DNA of 64,000 nt, from the NCBI GenBank assembly GCA_932521025.1, contig OW051471.1, positions 3,100,001 through 3,164,000 on the forward strand, given 5' to 3'. The first letter of the stretch is position 1; each line of letters opens with the position of its first letter. The translations under genes and the position numbers were made by a program. Below the pieces are notes generated by a model. It saw nothing but the letters and a program-made list of their open reading frames with translations. It was not told the origin of the DNA and made no database searches. Below, piece by piece: positions 23,901 through 34,763 of this stretch. The DNA comes from Oscheius onirici. Lineage: Eukaryota; Nematoda; Chromadorea; Rhabditida; Rhabditidae.

Positions 23901-26900
23901 CAGCTAGAATATTAAACTTTTTCATGCCCTGTCAAAGTTTGTGTCTCCTATCGAACACTCCGACCGCTTTATATCAAAGCCATTGATTGTGATTGAAGTT
24001 TCGTACTCTACTTTTTTGTCCAGGTGACATTCTGGTCCATAACTGTACTCGATACGTCTGTGTTTTCTCGAACTCTCGCGTTTCATCACCAGAATTTCTC
24101 TTTTATCTTCGCAGTTCGTGACAGATCTCCTCTCAGTAGTATTTTATCCCTCTGCTGGCTGACTGCCGTTCTTGTATTCTCTTCAAGCTCTAACTGGAAA
24201 ATATGACTACGATATAAGGTTCTCCCACGTCCACTCCACACTCTTTCAATTTATTACTGTCATCGACTCGAATGAAATACTGTTTTACCGAGGCAATCGA
24301 GGCATTACGCCTGTTAGTCTGACCATATCCTCTTCAATATTGATGATGAAAGCCAGGTTTCTCAAGATGCAGAATTCAAGTCACAGGATCGACAGGGCAG
24401 GCCAGGCTGGCGAGAGACGCCAGCTACCCTCCTTTACTAGTGGAGTCACCATCGTTCATTTTCTAACTTGTAATGCGAAAGCAACTGCTTCCCTTATAAA
24501 GTAACTTGCAAGATCTATTCTGTGGGGTTCGGACATTGCGGGTTGCCTCTGATAAACATAGAAATTGCTCTGCATGTCCCGGACTACCTATTCTCCTCCC
24601 CACTTCTCAGACGTTTGTAGCACTACTATATTACTTTATTATATGTTAACCACACAACCTTGATATACCACACAGCTCGCCTCTCTTGCATACCAGATAG
24701 TCAGTTATGAGTCTTCTTGGGAAGTCCACTCTTGGGGGTCTAGCTGACCTCAGGGAACCGCCATGTAAGGGTAGTTTCAAGGCTGTCTGAAGACTAGTTC
24801 GCTCGATTCGTACTTTATTCTCCAAAAGCTTCAGAACTCCTCTTTCTCCTCGACTCTCTCCTGGAAGAAAACACGGGAGCTCGCAATATAGCGCTTGCTA
24901 ATCACCTGGTGGTTGCGCTTCAATGGGAGCTCATAAAGCGTCTAATTTGCACAGAATGCCGTGCGTAACATGTGTAGTAGCACAGAGCCTTTCCAGATAT
25001 GCAAACATAGTAGTAGCTCCCGTTTCGCCCATCTGGCCCCACGGCTCTCATAACTTCCGGTCAATCGAGGTGTTCGTCCATTCAGCCGTGTATAATCTTT
25101 CTCCCTCTCTCTGCCGGTAGTCTGAATTGCCGTAATCAGACTCATTGCCCGAGAAAAACACACTTTGCGACCTCGTTAGACAGCCATTTATAGTCGTCGC
25201 TTATAGACTCGCTTCGCCAGGTATCCGTACCAAAACGATAGCTTCGTCTTGAACTATAGTCTTTTGCGCATTTCATCCAGATCGATCAGTTAGATGAGCA
25301 AGGTTTTTCTTTCCAGCAGTTTTACCGCTCAGTCTGTTGTTAGAAGCCAGTCTTTGTTCCTTACTGTAAAGAAGTGCATCTAGCGTCTGTCAGGAGAGGC
25401 TATTTGAAGAACTATTCGCACTCTGTTTTCGGATTACAACCAGGTATTGCAACTGTAAACAAGGCTTGTGACACGAAAAATCGAGAGGACCTAGCCCCTT
25501 TCCTCCTCCTTTAGAACCTGACTACCCGCTTCTGTTCTATTTCTGTTTATCATTGGGTTTCTTCTCGACTGATCAAACACTTTGCTGGCTCTACTCTGTT
25601 CTTTTGGTTTCACGTTTGATTGTCAGGGACTTGCAAAGATTTCTTGGTCAGTGATTTTGTCCGGAGGCGTTCTACCTCGGTGTCAGTTTCTCTCACATCC
25701 CTCGACCAACCTGCTATATTTATACTCAGTTTTACCCATGTGTTGCTCATAATTCCTTCAAGACATGGCAAACTGTATTCCTCTCCTCTACCTGCTACTT
25801 TTGTCCTACTTGTCAGTAACTCTCCCGAGCCAGTCACCTTGCCCAATCATGACTCAGCTTGACTCGACTCTCTTTGTTCCCGTCTGTCCTACTGACCCTT
25901 TCCTTGTCTTCTCTCCTGCCAGCTTCCTCTACATAATGAGTGTCGAGCTCTTCTCCCGCAAGCCTCTGGTCATTACGCTCTGACCGCACCATGGCTAATT
26001 CATCGCTGGGCCATTGTCGAGCTCAAAGAGGTCCCGTGGACATTCCTTCGTTTTGTTCCTCCTCTTTAAGAGGGTCCTATGCGAAATCTCACACCTGCAA
26101 TTATATAGTCTGGTAGCTTACTCTCTCGAGAGTGTCGCCTCTAATGACCGGCCAATTTGAGGTCTACCTGCCCTCCGGGCGTAACTAATTCGTCTCCACC
26201 TTCACATATTGGTCACTCTCTCTCAATCTCAATTGCTCCTAAATCAGAAACAATGTCCGACGGTAATTGTCGGGTCTCAAGTCTGGGGCTTCCTCGGGAG
26301 AGCAAGAAAACACCTGTTCTTTTTCATTTTTTTGAGCGATCAAGCGTCGTTTGTGTTTGTCTCTCTATGAAAAATGCATGCGATTGCTCGTTGTGGCACC
26401 TTCCAGATCGCTTTGTTTTGGCAGCGAGATTTTATGGTTCTTTGGGGCTTTCTGGTTCTTTCTATTGTATAGTTTCTCTTCTAAACTGACAATCTAGGGA
26501 AGTTTGGGATTGAGGCAGTTCTGGTGCTTTCAACCGTTTCGAACAACAGTTGGTTCTTATTTGAAAAAGATCAAAATGTGAATTGTATGGCCCGTTCTTT
26601 CACCAAAAGTTGGCATGAAATGCGTGGCAGTGTAGCGTTTAGGTAAGCTCCAAGGATACCTTCATTTTTTTATCACCGTGCCATTTGAAATATCTGAAGC
26701 ATAAGTCTGCCTTGGCCCTTATCCTTTCGCTGACGATCTTTCAGAACTCAATAAGTTCATAATAACATTTTGAACGTCAATACGTTTGACTTTTACCTTA
26801 TCTTCTTGTCATTGCATTTCATCTGCCTGATTATGGGAGAACTTGACCTACTCGCAGCGTTTTGCTCCTGATACCAAGTCTTGTTTTTCTGATGATGAGC

Positions 26901-28074
26901 AATTCTTTGCCATACAATTAGTCTAACCGACTTTTTGATTGAACTGATCATATCTACAGGTCACTGTTGTTTACAGTTCCAACTTTTTTCTACCTCCTAA
27001 AGTTCAGTCTCCTTACAGATGTCGCGTCTTATTTTATTTTTTATTTATTCGCTTCAAGTCTTCAACGAGAGCGGCTCTTCGGACAGTTAAAGTCGGGTCC
27101 AATTCCTGTGACAGAAGTAGGCTGATGATGACGGTCTTGTCTTGTCCTTCTCGCGTCTTTAGGCTCTCCAAAATATTTTTTAAAACATTGTCTCCTCGCT
27201 ATTCTGCTATTTGCTCTCCTATACACTCCAGTCCTGGGTATCTGCAAATCATTGCAAAATCCTGTTGAACTCTCAATAATCCTTCTCCTCAATATAAACT
27301 TGATATTTCAAACGTCTACACATTGAACTTTACCTTATCGTCTTGCCATTACCTTAAATACCGAAGCTTGGCATATTCTTTTGGTGCATCTGAAGATAAA
27401 GCAAAAAAGAAGATTCTCAAAAGAAGATTTGGTTGCATTCCATTCACTGCACTGCTCTTATTTATTTATTTCTATGAATTGGACATAGGCGAAGTTTTGA
27501 AAGGGGAGAAAGGGAAATGCAGTCATGCAGTCCTAATCCCAGAAAATGTCCCTGAGATTATTCCTGTACTCTCCTAAAGAGGCTCATTCTCCTCTTCATG
27601 CCCTTCAACTGAATATTGCTTTTTCCGTCTCTCCAACAGTGATTTTTCACAGTGACAAACCAACTCTAGCTGAGTCACTAGATTTAACGAGCCGAGATAC
27701 TAATTGATCTCCAGAAGACTGTCCTCCCTCAATACTGTCCCCCTGCCTGAAATGCAACACTGTACAAGCTGGCAGGTGCACGAGGGTCACAGTCTAATCC
27801 CCTCTAATTACCGTTCCTATTCTGCCCATTTCTGGGCTTCGTTTCGGTACTTCTATGATACACAGACACAATTTCCAAAGTGTCCATAAACTCAATTAGA
27901 GAAGGTTGTTTAAAATTGTTAATTGAGCAACGGAGTTGTTAATTTACGTAGAATTAAGTTGACTTGAACTTTTCTTGCTTGAACGTTACTTTCTCAAATG
28001 GGCAGGTTAGAAAAACATGGAAATAATGGTATCACGGTCTCAACAAAAATGGTTCAGCACGGTAGTGACATGCT
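20992..28074. other. Gene-poor stretch, no supported gene
   Basis: After the SLC13 3' end (13-C run near 21076, AATAAA near 21268) I find no supported gene. The plus strand is pyrimidine-rich, giving weak open frames without similarity. One distinct patch at about 22640-23110 is purine-rich and GC-richer and carries a short repeat that is annotated separately. Confidence 0.5.
22710..23085. repeat. Three copies of a 17-20 base motif in a distinct patch
   Basis: CGTAAGATAGCTCGA occurs at 22709-22723, and as GCGTAAGATAGCTCGAATGG at about 23042 and 23065. The last two form a tandem pair about 24 bases apart. The spacing and the different base composition of the enclosed DNA suggest an inserted segment flanked by repeats, but I see no clear terminal inverted repeat. 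Confidence 0.55.
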
Positions 28075-28076
28075 TA

Positions 28077-29170
28077 CCGTATTTCTTCTAATGTAAGCAC
28101 TGCTCTATTAGAAGCACTGCTCTATTATAAGCACCCCAAAACGGGTGCTTTGAAAAAATAGAAGCACTGCTCTAATATAAGCACCCCAAAATGCGCGGTT
28201 TTTTCAAGTTTTTTGATTTCGAAAACGTTTTCGTTCATTTTTCCTTTGTTTTTCTTCATGTTTCTTTTTATTTCTTCTTGTATTTCTCGTTCTCAAAAAT
28301 TTTTCAGCTTCGAGAATGTCGGATTCGGAAGAAGAAGCTTCTCTGGGAGTTGAAGAAGCGCCAGCTGCAAAAAGACGATGTTGCACAATGGATTTCAAGG
28401 AGCAAGTGGTCAAATTCGCCTCTTCTCACAACAATGCTTCCGCCTCTTACAAATTCCGGGTGAATAGGCGACAGGTCATCAACTGTATGCATCAGAAAAC
28501 CAAAATATTGAGTCCCTAGATAAATGAAGAAAGAGTGGCTACAATTCGGACGTTTGACATCAATTGACTGAAAGGATAAAGATCAGACTCTTAATTATCA
28601 ATGCCCCTTGGAACTGAGTCTAGAAAAAGGCTTGTTCCTGAAATAATCCGTCAATTCGGAGACAAGATGGTTCTGTGTTGGGATTGAACAATTCAAAATT
28701 GGATGATATACGGCGAGAAAAAGCTGACTGAGGGTGAAAATCCAGCTGCACCACCGATGGAAGTATATCTTGAATAGATTTCGGAAGAAATTGCCGGCGG
28801 AGCAGATTCAAGAATTCAAGTCTTGCGCACTTTCAATCGCTACCGATGGCTCCGAAGATGACTGCATCATCTTTTTCCGTCCCGACTCACCTGCTGCCGA
28901 AGGTCGCGACCTCCTCAGGAATGCTCGTGAAGAGCAGCGCATAGTGGACGTTGCCTCTCTTCTTGAGAACGTCGAAATAGAGGAAGAGGGCAATAATAGT
29001 GATATTTCGATTGATTTTGAACAGTAGTTTTGTTGTTTTTGTTATTTTTTTCGAATAAAATTTGTTTTCATATTACATCGAAAAAAATATAAGCACTGCT
29101 CTAATATAAGCATCCCAAAATGAGGAGGTTGAAAAATAGAAGCACTGTGCTTATATTAGAAGAAATACGG
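28077..29170 (+). mobile_element. Internally deleted pogo/Tigger-like DNA transposon
   Basis: The two ends are inverted repeats. The left is CCGTATTTCTTCTAATGTAA and the right, reverse-complemented, is CCGTATTTCTTCTAATATAA, both continuing GCAC. The element is flanked by TA on each side (28075-28076 and 29171-29172), the target duplication of the Tc1/mariner-pogo superfamily. Subterminal copies of AAGCACTGCTCTA and ATAAGCACCCCAAAA recur at both ends. At 1.1 kb it holds only the two termini of a transposase, so it is non-autonomous. Confidence 0.85.
28316..29027 (+). pseudogene. Remnant transposase, N- and C-terminal parts only
   Basis: The N-terminal part (28316-28500) has an acidic start MSDSEEEASLGVEEA and a basic DNA-binding helix-turn-helix-like stretch (FKEQVVKFASSHNNAS, FRVNRRQVINCM), as in pogo/Tigger and CENP-B-like proteins. 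The C-terminal part (about 28800-29027) has the typical ATDGSEDDCIIFF end and an acidic tail. The DDE catalytic domain that should lie between is missing and the frame is broken, so no active enzyme can be made from this copy. Confidence 0.75.
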
Positions 29171-29172
29171 TA

Positions 29173-32100
29173 TTTAACATTTCTCGAGCAATACATTGCT
29201 GATAAGATGGTTAATTAGTGTAAGATAGTTGGCAGATAGTTAATTGTTTGAAAAACTGTATCTAAGTTTTATAACAGTTTAGCACTTTATTTCAATTATG
29301 GACACTTTGGAACTGTCTGTGTATCATAGAAGTACCTTCTTTTCTCCCAGTCCCTCTCAGTCTTCTCAATTCACATACGCATTCACGGGAGTCATTTTTA
29401 CGTTTCGCGGCGTAGTAGCCGGCAAAGCAATTTCATGCATAGCAGAGGAGATTTTTGCCATGAAAAACTGATTCCCAGCTAGAGAGGAAGAGTAATCTTT
29501 TTGGAATTCTCTTGGGGAGCCGAAAATACGACGTTCCCACGGCCATTTTGGTCACTCCTCATGTTTCACAAAGGGTAGAGAGCACTTCATCATTTCAGAG
29601 GCGCCAATCTCGGATTTGTTGTCCCTCTCTCTCTCTCGAAGAGCTCAGATTTCTTTCCACACCCTGCGCAATGCCGACGCTTTTGTGTGTATACAGAGAT
29701 CTCTTGTCGCTCATTCAATCTCCAGCTGAGAGGATACATCCCTTTGCTGGTTTGATGCAATTCTTCACGTTATGTAATTTCCGTTGGTCAGAGTCTTTGT
29801 ACGGAAAACTCGAGTCAGTCTCCCATTTTGGGGCAAATTCTGTGAAATATTCTTCTTCATATCTCTCGCGTTGATTTCAAACTTATTCCACAGCTGCTCA
29901 CTAGATTCGGAAAGTTTTTGGAGGCTTTACTAGACGCTGAAAGAACACCAAACCTCTACCATAAGGTCTGTTTCGGGACTTGACCAGTCTCGAACGACTC
30001 ACTCTGTCTAAATTTATAGTTATAAACCTCTGATTTTGTAATCTCTCTGCTCTCCCCATTTCTGACTCGCACGTTCACAGTACAACTCCTCTCAATAGCC
30101 CTTCTTCTGAAAAGGTGACTCATGAGAGTCAGTTCCAGTTCAGTACATCCAATTCTAGACTACCTGACTCTCTTCCTCTTCCCCATAGGATCAAAGCCAG
30201 AAGCCGACAGTCGGACCAGTCCGAAATGCTAAACTACCTGTTCTCGGGAGTTGCGTGTCGCCTTTTGACAATGGACACGAAGAGACAGAGTCTGACAAAT
30301 GTTTCCCTTGACGAAGCCACTTGCCACAGCCCGATGTTATCTTGACCATGTGCGCCTCGACCCTTTTTGCAACCTCTCCGTGTTCCTCCTCACTTGTCAT
30401 TTAAGAGAGCGAGAGAGGAGCGCTCTCCCTGGAGAATGGGCACAATTGGCTCTTCTGGGCGAACTTTTTCTCAGCCACACTGGTCCTTATCTTCACCTCC
30501 TTTAGATAAAAAAAAGTAGCTGCACTGTTCCAAGTCTCGGTAAAAGCAAAAACGTTTACGGCACCCGGGGATCGAGCCAGACACCGGTTTGCTCCGTAAC
30601 GGAAGCTCTAACTGACTGAACCATGTGGGAAAAGTCGCAAGAAACTTCCGTTCAGATACGTGAAGTCATGGAGAGTCTCTATGACTTTCTCCATTGGAGA
30701 CGTCGTTTTTGTTTTCAAGAGTAAAAGCTGAAGTCCTTTCTTAACAAACCGCAACCACCAAGTATTAAAGGCAAGCTCTAAGTGGTTCCTGTAGTCAGAG
30801 GTGAGGGTTGTAATTAGTCGAATCGACTTGCTAATGGACGTTCCATCCTCACTCTATAAATTATATCCTTGGTCTCGGGGATCAGTCCACGCGCTCTCAA
30901 AAGTGGAGAGATGATCGGCCGACCGAATCCGTCAAAAGCCGACAGTCGGCTGGCGGCCCGTGTGAGTTTGATTAATACCAGCACTATCCAATTACGACCA
31001 GCTGATTTATAGCCTCTTCCTCATTTATCAAGAGAAACTTTTCGGGTTCGAATGGCAATTAGACCCCAGATTCGTGTAGGATAATAGTCACTCTCTGCTG
31101 GTCGTTTGACGCGATGAGGCGCCAAATGCCCACAGTGACAGCCGATACCGGTAAATGGCCGTTCCGGAGTACGGAAAGTGACACCTATCGCGCACAGATG
31201 GTCCCCATTTTGACCTTTTATTCGCCAGATTCAGTTTCTGGTTAAAGTTGCCGCCAATTTATTCTTCTGACGAACCCTAATCCATCATAGGGAACACCTC
31301 TGAATTGCTGAGAGCTTCTCGACTAATATCTCTGGCATTTTCTCGATTATTAGAGAAGACCAAGAGCCTTGAATAGCAGAAAATTGAGAACAGTTGGTTT
31401 TTGCTGTTGTCATTAGCGACAATAAGGTTGATAATTGACCTAATGACTAGCGGTAATTAGAGAGCCAAGAGGCAGTTCTTTAGACTCTCTTTTCTGTAGT
31501 GGGTAAGGTTCCTGTCAGGAATTCAAATACCATACTGTTCTCATATTGTCCAGTATCACTTACAGCTGGATATTTTTCCTACGGTTTCTGCGGTGATTGC
31601 ACTCGAGTCTTTCTATTTATTTCAATAGCTTTTACGTATATCTTACCGACTACCGACGTTGTGTCTGATATTTGTCTCTTATCCCCAGTAGCTCCCAATC
31701 AAGTTCGGAACGGTTCATCAAAGTTTTTAGCTAATTTATGCCTCTATTACTTTTGTAGCAGTGAGACCATCACATTTTGGTCTGGAACATTGTGTAAACA
31801 GTTGGACACATCTGACATTTGCCATGTCTTGCTTCCTTTTCTACTTGTAGTTTTCTCTAATGTAGAAGACCGTTCCCATTCTAGTGTTCACTCGATCTGT
31901 TCATCAGAGTATGCTCTTGACCTTCTACAGTATCAAAACTGTTCCTGTCAGCGATTGTCCACAAAAGCAAATTGGGACAGTCAACCTTTGAGATTGATCA
32001 CCTCCATACCGACCGTTCCTATTCATTGTTCTTCACTGCTTATTGTTGCTCCCCGTCTCCTCCGTTCCATCCAAATTTGTCACCCTCCCAAAAGTCCCCT

Positions 32101-34763
32101 GTCCAATTTGTCCACCCAAGATCCGGGGCGGTACTCGACTAATCCCGCGTTCCCAGGTTACTCAAAGGCCACACAGCTGGGTCTTCTTTTTGTATCCTTT
32201 CTCCTTACGCAACTAATCTGTCCAGGTGTAAATTCGGCTGTATGTTTATCAAAAAGGAGGGGCGCTCGGACTCTCAATCGTGTTGCACCTCATTGCCTCA
32301 TGCATAAAATGTGCCCCCTCTCTCTATGAATTCCTTTTGTGGCCGGCGGCTGGCCTTCGGCTCCCAGGGACAAAAAGTCCCGTCTGTTTGTTGTGTCCTA
32401 TACTCTTCCTCTCCTCCTTCTCGTAATCTCTTAATTTTGTCCCGAAGAGCTCTTTTTTCTCGCGTCAGTCTTCTCCTCTCTCGTCTCCTAGTTCTCAAGT
32501 GGTTCGGCGCCTTTCTTCCCCTCTTTTGGGGCAGTTCTTTCGGTCGGTCGGTCAGAGACTTCAGATTTAAAGAGTGCAAGAGTCTTTCCAAATGATCTAC
32601 TGGAAGTCACAGTACCCTCTTTTGACCTATATTTCTGTTTTTTTTCCTCACACTGTCTCTCTGGAATCGACCTCATTGGCTAATTGACAGTGGAAGCCAG
32701 AAACTTTCCCTCATATGTCTCTGATTCCGAGAGGCATTATTCGGTCAGAGATTGGATTTAACTACCACTTGAGTGTTTTGCTATCGTGACTGATCAGTCG
32801 GTTCGAGATCGTGCTTTAGTCATCAGAAATATGAGCTGTACGGTTCCTCAAACATTCAGTCAAGCTTTCAGGAGCCTTTCGTTCTCAATCCGTTAGTCTT
32901 TACATTAGATGGTGACGTGTTTGTATTATCTTGAGAGATCTTTTTCAGTAGCTAATCTTTAGTTTCGGTATTTAGTAGGAAAGTGACTTTACGGCTGTCA
33001 GTGTTCTATACATGATCTGATCATATTCTCTCCAGATTTTGTCCATCCCAGACTCTTACAGATCTTACAACTTACAGTCGCAAGTCGACTTGAACTGCAT
33101 TCTCGAATGTTTCTGACCATTTTCAGCTTTACTCGTCACTCCTAACCTTCGAACTTCGTCTGATTATGCCTGTCAAATGTTATACTTGCAATTTCTTCTG
33201 AATTTGTCAAGGGTTATCTTAACAGTCAGACACTAGTTTTGACAAGTTTAACAAGGGGTACCTCTCGACTGATCGTTTATCCGCCAGTCACTCTTCAAGA
33301 AATATTGTCGGTTGCAAAGAGCTTGATCAGAAGGAAATCAGACCAATCGCCCCCTCTACCTTCGCACGTCCCATATATAAACATGCTCGGAATCAAGAAT
33401 AGAAAACTCGGGTATGGGCTAGAAATAATAGCCAATGTGCCATAAAGGACCGGAAATTATCGGCGGACAGGCGCGGCTCTTTTCATCTTCTCCTCAAGCT
33501 GACCTTGTCTCTCCTTGTATGCAAAGCTGGCTCTAATCCCATTCCGATTACGCCATCTCTTTAGTTGGAAAAAGAAGAGTTCGTAAAGAGTTTCGGGACT
33601 CTCCCCCCGTTGCATCCATTATCCATAATCAAATATGGCGCCTTTTTCGTCGGAATTAGCCGAATCAGAGAGAGGCTTTGTTCTCACTCACTTTACTCGA
33701 CTTTTTTTCTGTTTACTTCCTTTTTTTGCTCGACTCGAGAGTCCCAATAATTGGGTCTGAGGCCGGATCCGAGTCTTTTTCGGGAGGGGACTACTTCCTG
33801 AAGTAGTTCGCCGTGCCCAAAATTGAGTGGGATGGGCTTCGTTCCCTTCGTACTTTGGAAGACAATAGCCAAAGGGGCAGCGACAAGATGACCCCGCTCT
33901 CGGGCAAGACAATACAGTTTGTGAATTGGCAGAAAGAGAGAAACTGTCGTCTTCGTTTTACAGGGTATCCGTTTTGGAAAAAACCTCTCTACTATGTTCA
34001 AAATTGAGCTGAGACAGCATAAGTCGTTTTAAAGTGCACTCCTGACTGTTCAAAATGAGAACTCTTTCCTACTTTTGCCTTCCAGAACTTGGTTACAAGA
34101 TAGCTCAATTAGAATTGTTGTCAGTATAACAGTGTCTTACTCATTCTTGATTTGAAGCTTGACTTCAGTAAAATCGTATTTCTATATGTGCTCCGGTTTG
34201 TCCAGATCACAATTGTGAGCATAGCTATAAATTGACCGAAACCGGAACGGTAGCCATCTCCAACATTTGGAGCAAACCGACCACTTCTCAGTCTTTTCAA
34301 ACTGTTTCCGGCAGTATTTTTCTGTGGGAGTTGCATTCGGTTCAAGTTCGGAGAATTAAAAAAAGTGAACTTTGTCATTTCTAACCTCGAGACTGTCCCT
34401 CTCACCTCTCAACGACGCAGTTCTCACGCCCTTCTCGAATGAAAAGAACTGTAAGACAATAGAGTCATGGTCTCGCCCAGACTCTTCTCTCTTCCCAAAA
34501 TCCCAGCTCTTCTGGGCGTGGTCCTATACCAGCTGGCCAGCTGGTCGAGTCCCCTCACACACTTAACCTACACGCTGGCAAATTTCGTGACAGATTGCCG
34601 TTTTTCACGCGCAGCCATGTGTTCGTCTCTCTCACACGCTCTTGACTCACTACATTTTCAAATCTCCTCGATTGACTTACTAATGAACTGTCCAAATGAG
34701 CTGACTCATTCCGCTTTCAGCAGTCGATGACCATCAGACGGTGACTGGTCCCTCCGAAAAATA
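29173..34763. other. Gene-poor stretch, no supported gene
   Basis: No domain-bearing gene is seen. The longest open frame (31499-32329, plus) has no ATG at its start, no recognisable domain and very pyrimidine-rich codons. I regard it as a probable by-product of strand composition. The only structured item I can support is the tRNA-like sequence at 30558-30632. The adhesion-GPCR start follows at 34764. Confidence 0.5.
30558..30632 (-). ncRNA. tRNA-like sequence (tRNA pseudogene or SINE head)
   Basis: Reading the minus strand, TGGTTCAGTCAG fits the internal A box of a Pol III promoter and GGCTCGATCCC fits the B box, about 30 bases apart as in a tRNA. The D stem (GTTC/GAGC) can form. The anticodon arm does not fold normally (TCCGTTACGGA is a self-pairing stretch), the T stem has a mismatch and the acceptor ends do not pair. 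It is therefore not a working tRNA as it stands; a decayed tRNA or tRNA-derived SINE is more likely. Confidence 0.5.

Noticed and set aside
31499-32329. A 276-codon open frame
   Set aside because: There is no ATG at the start, no domain and no splice context. The strand is very pyrimidine-rich, which removes stop codons by composition.
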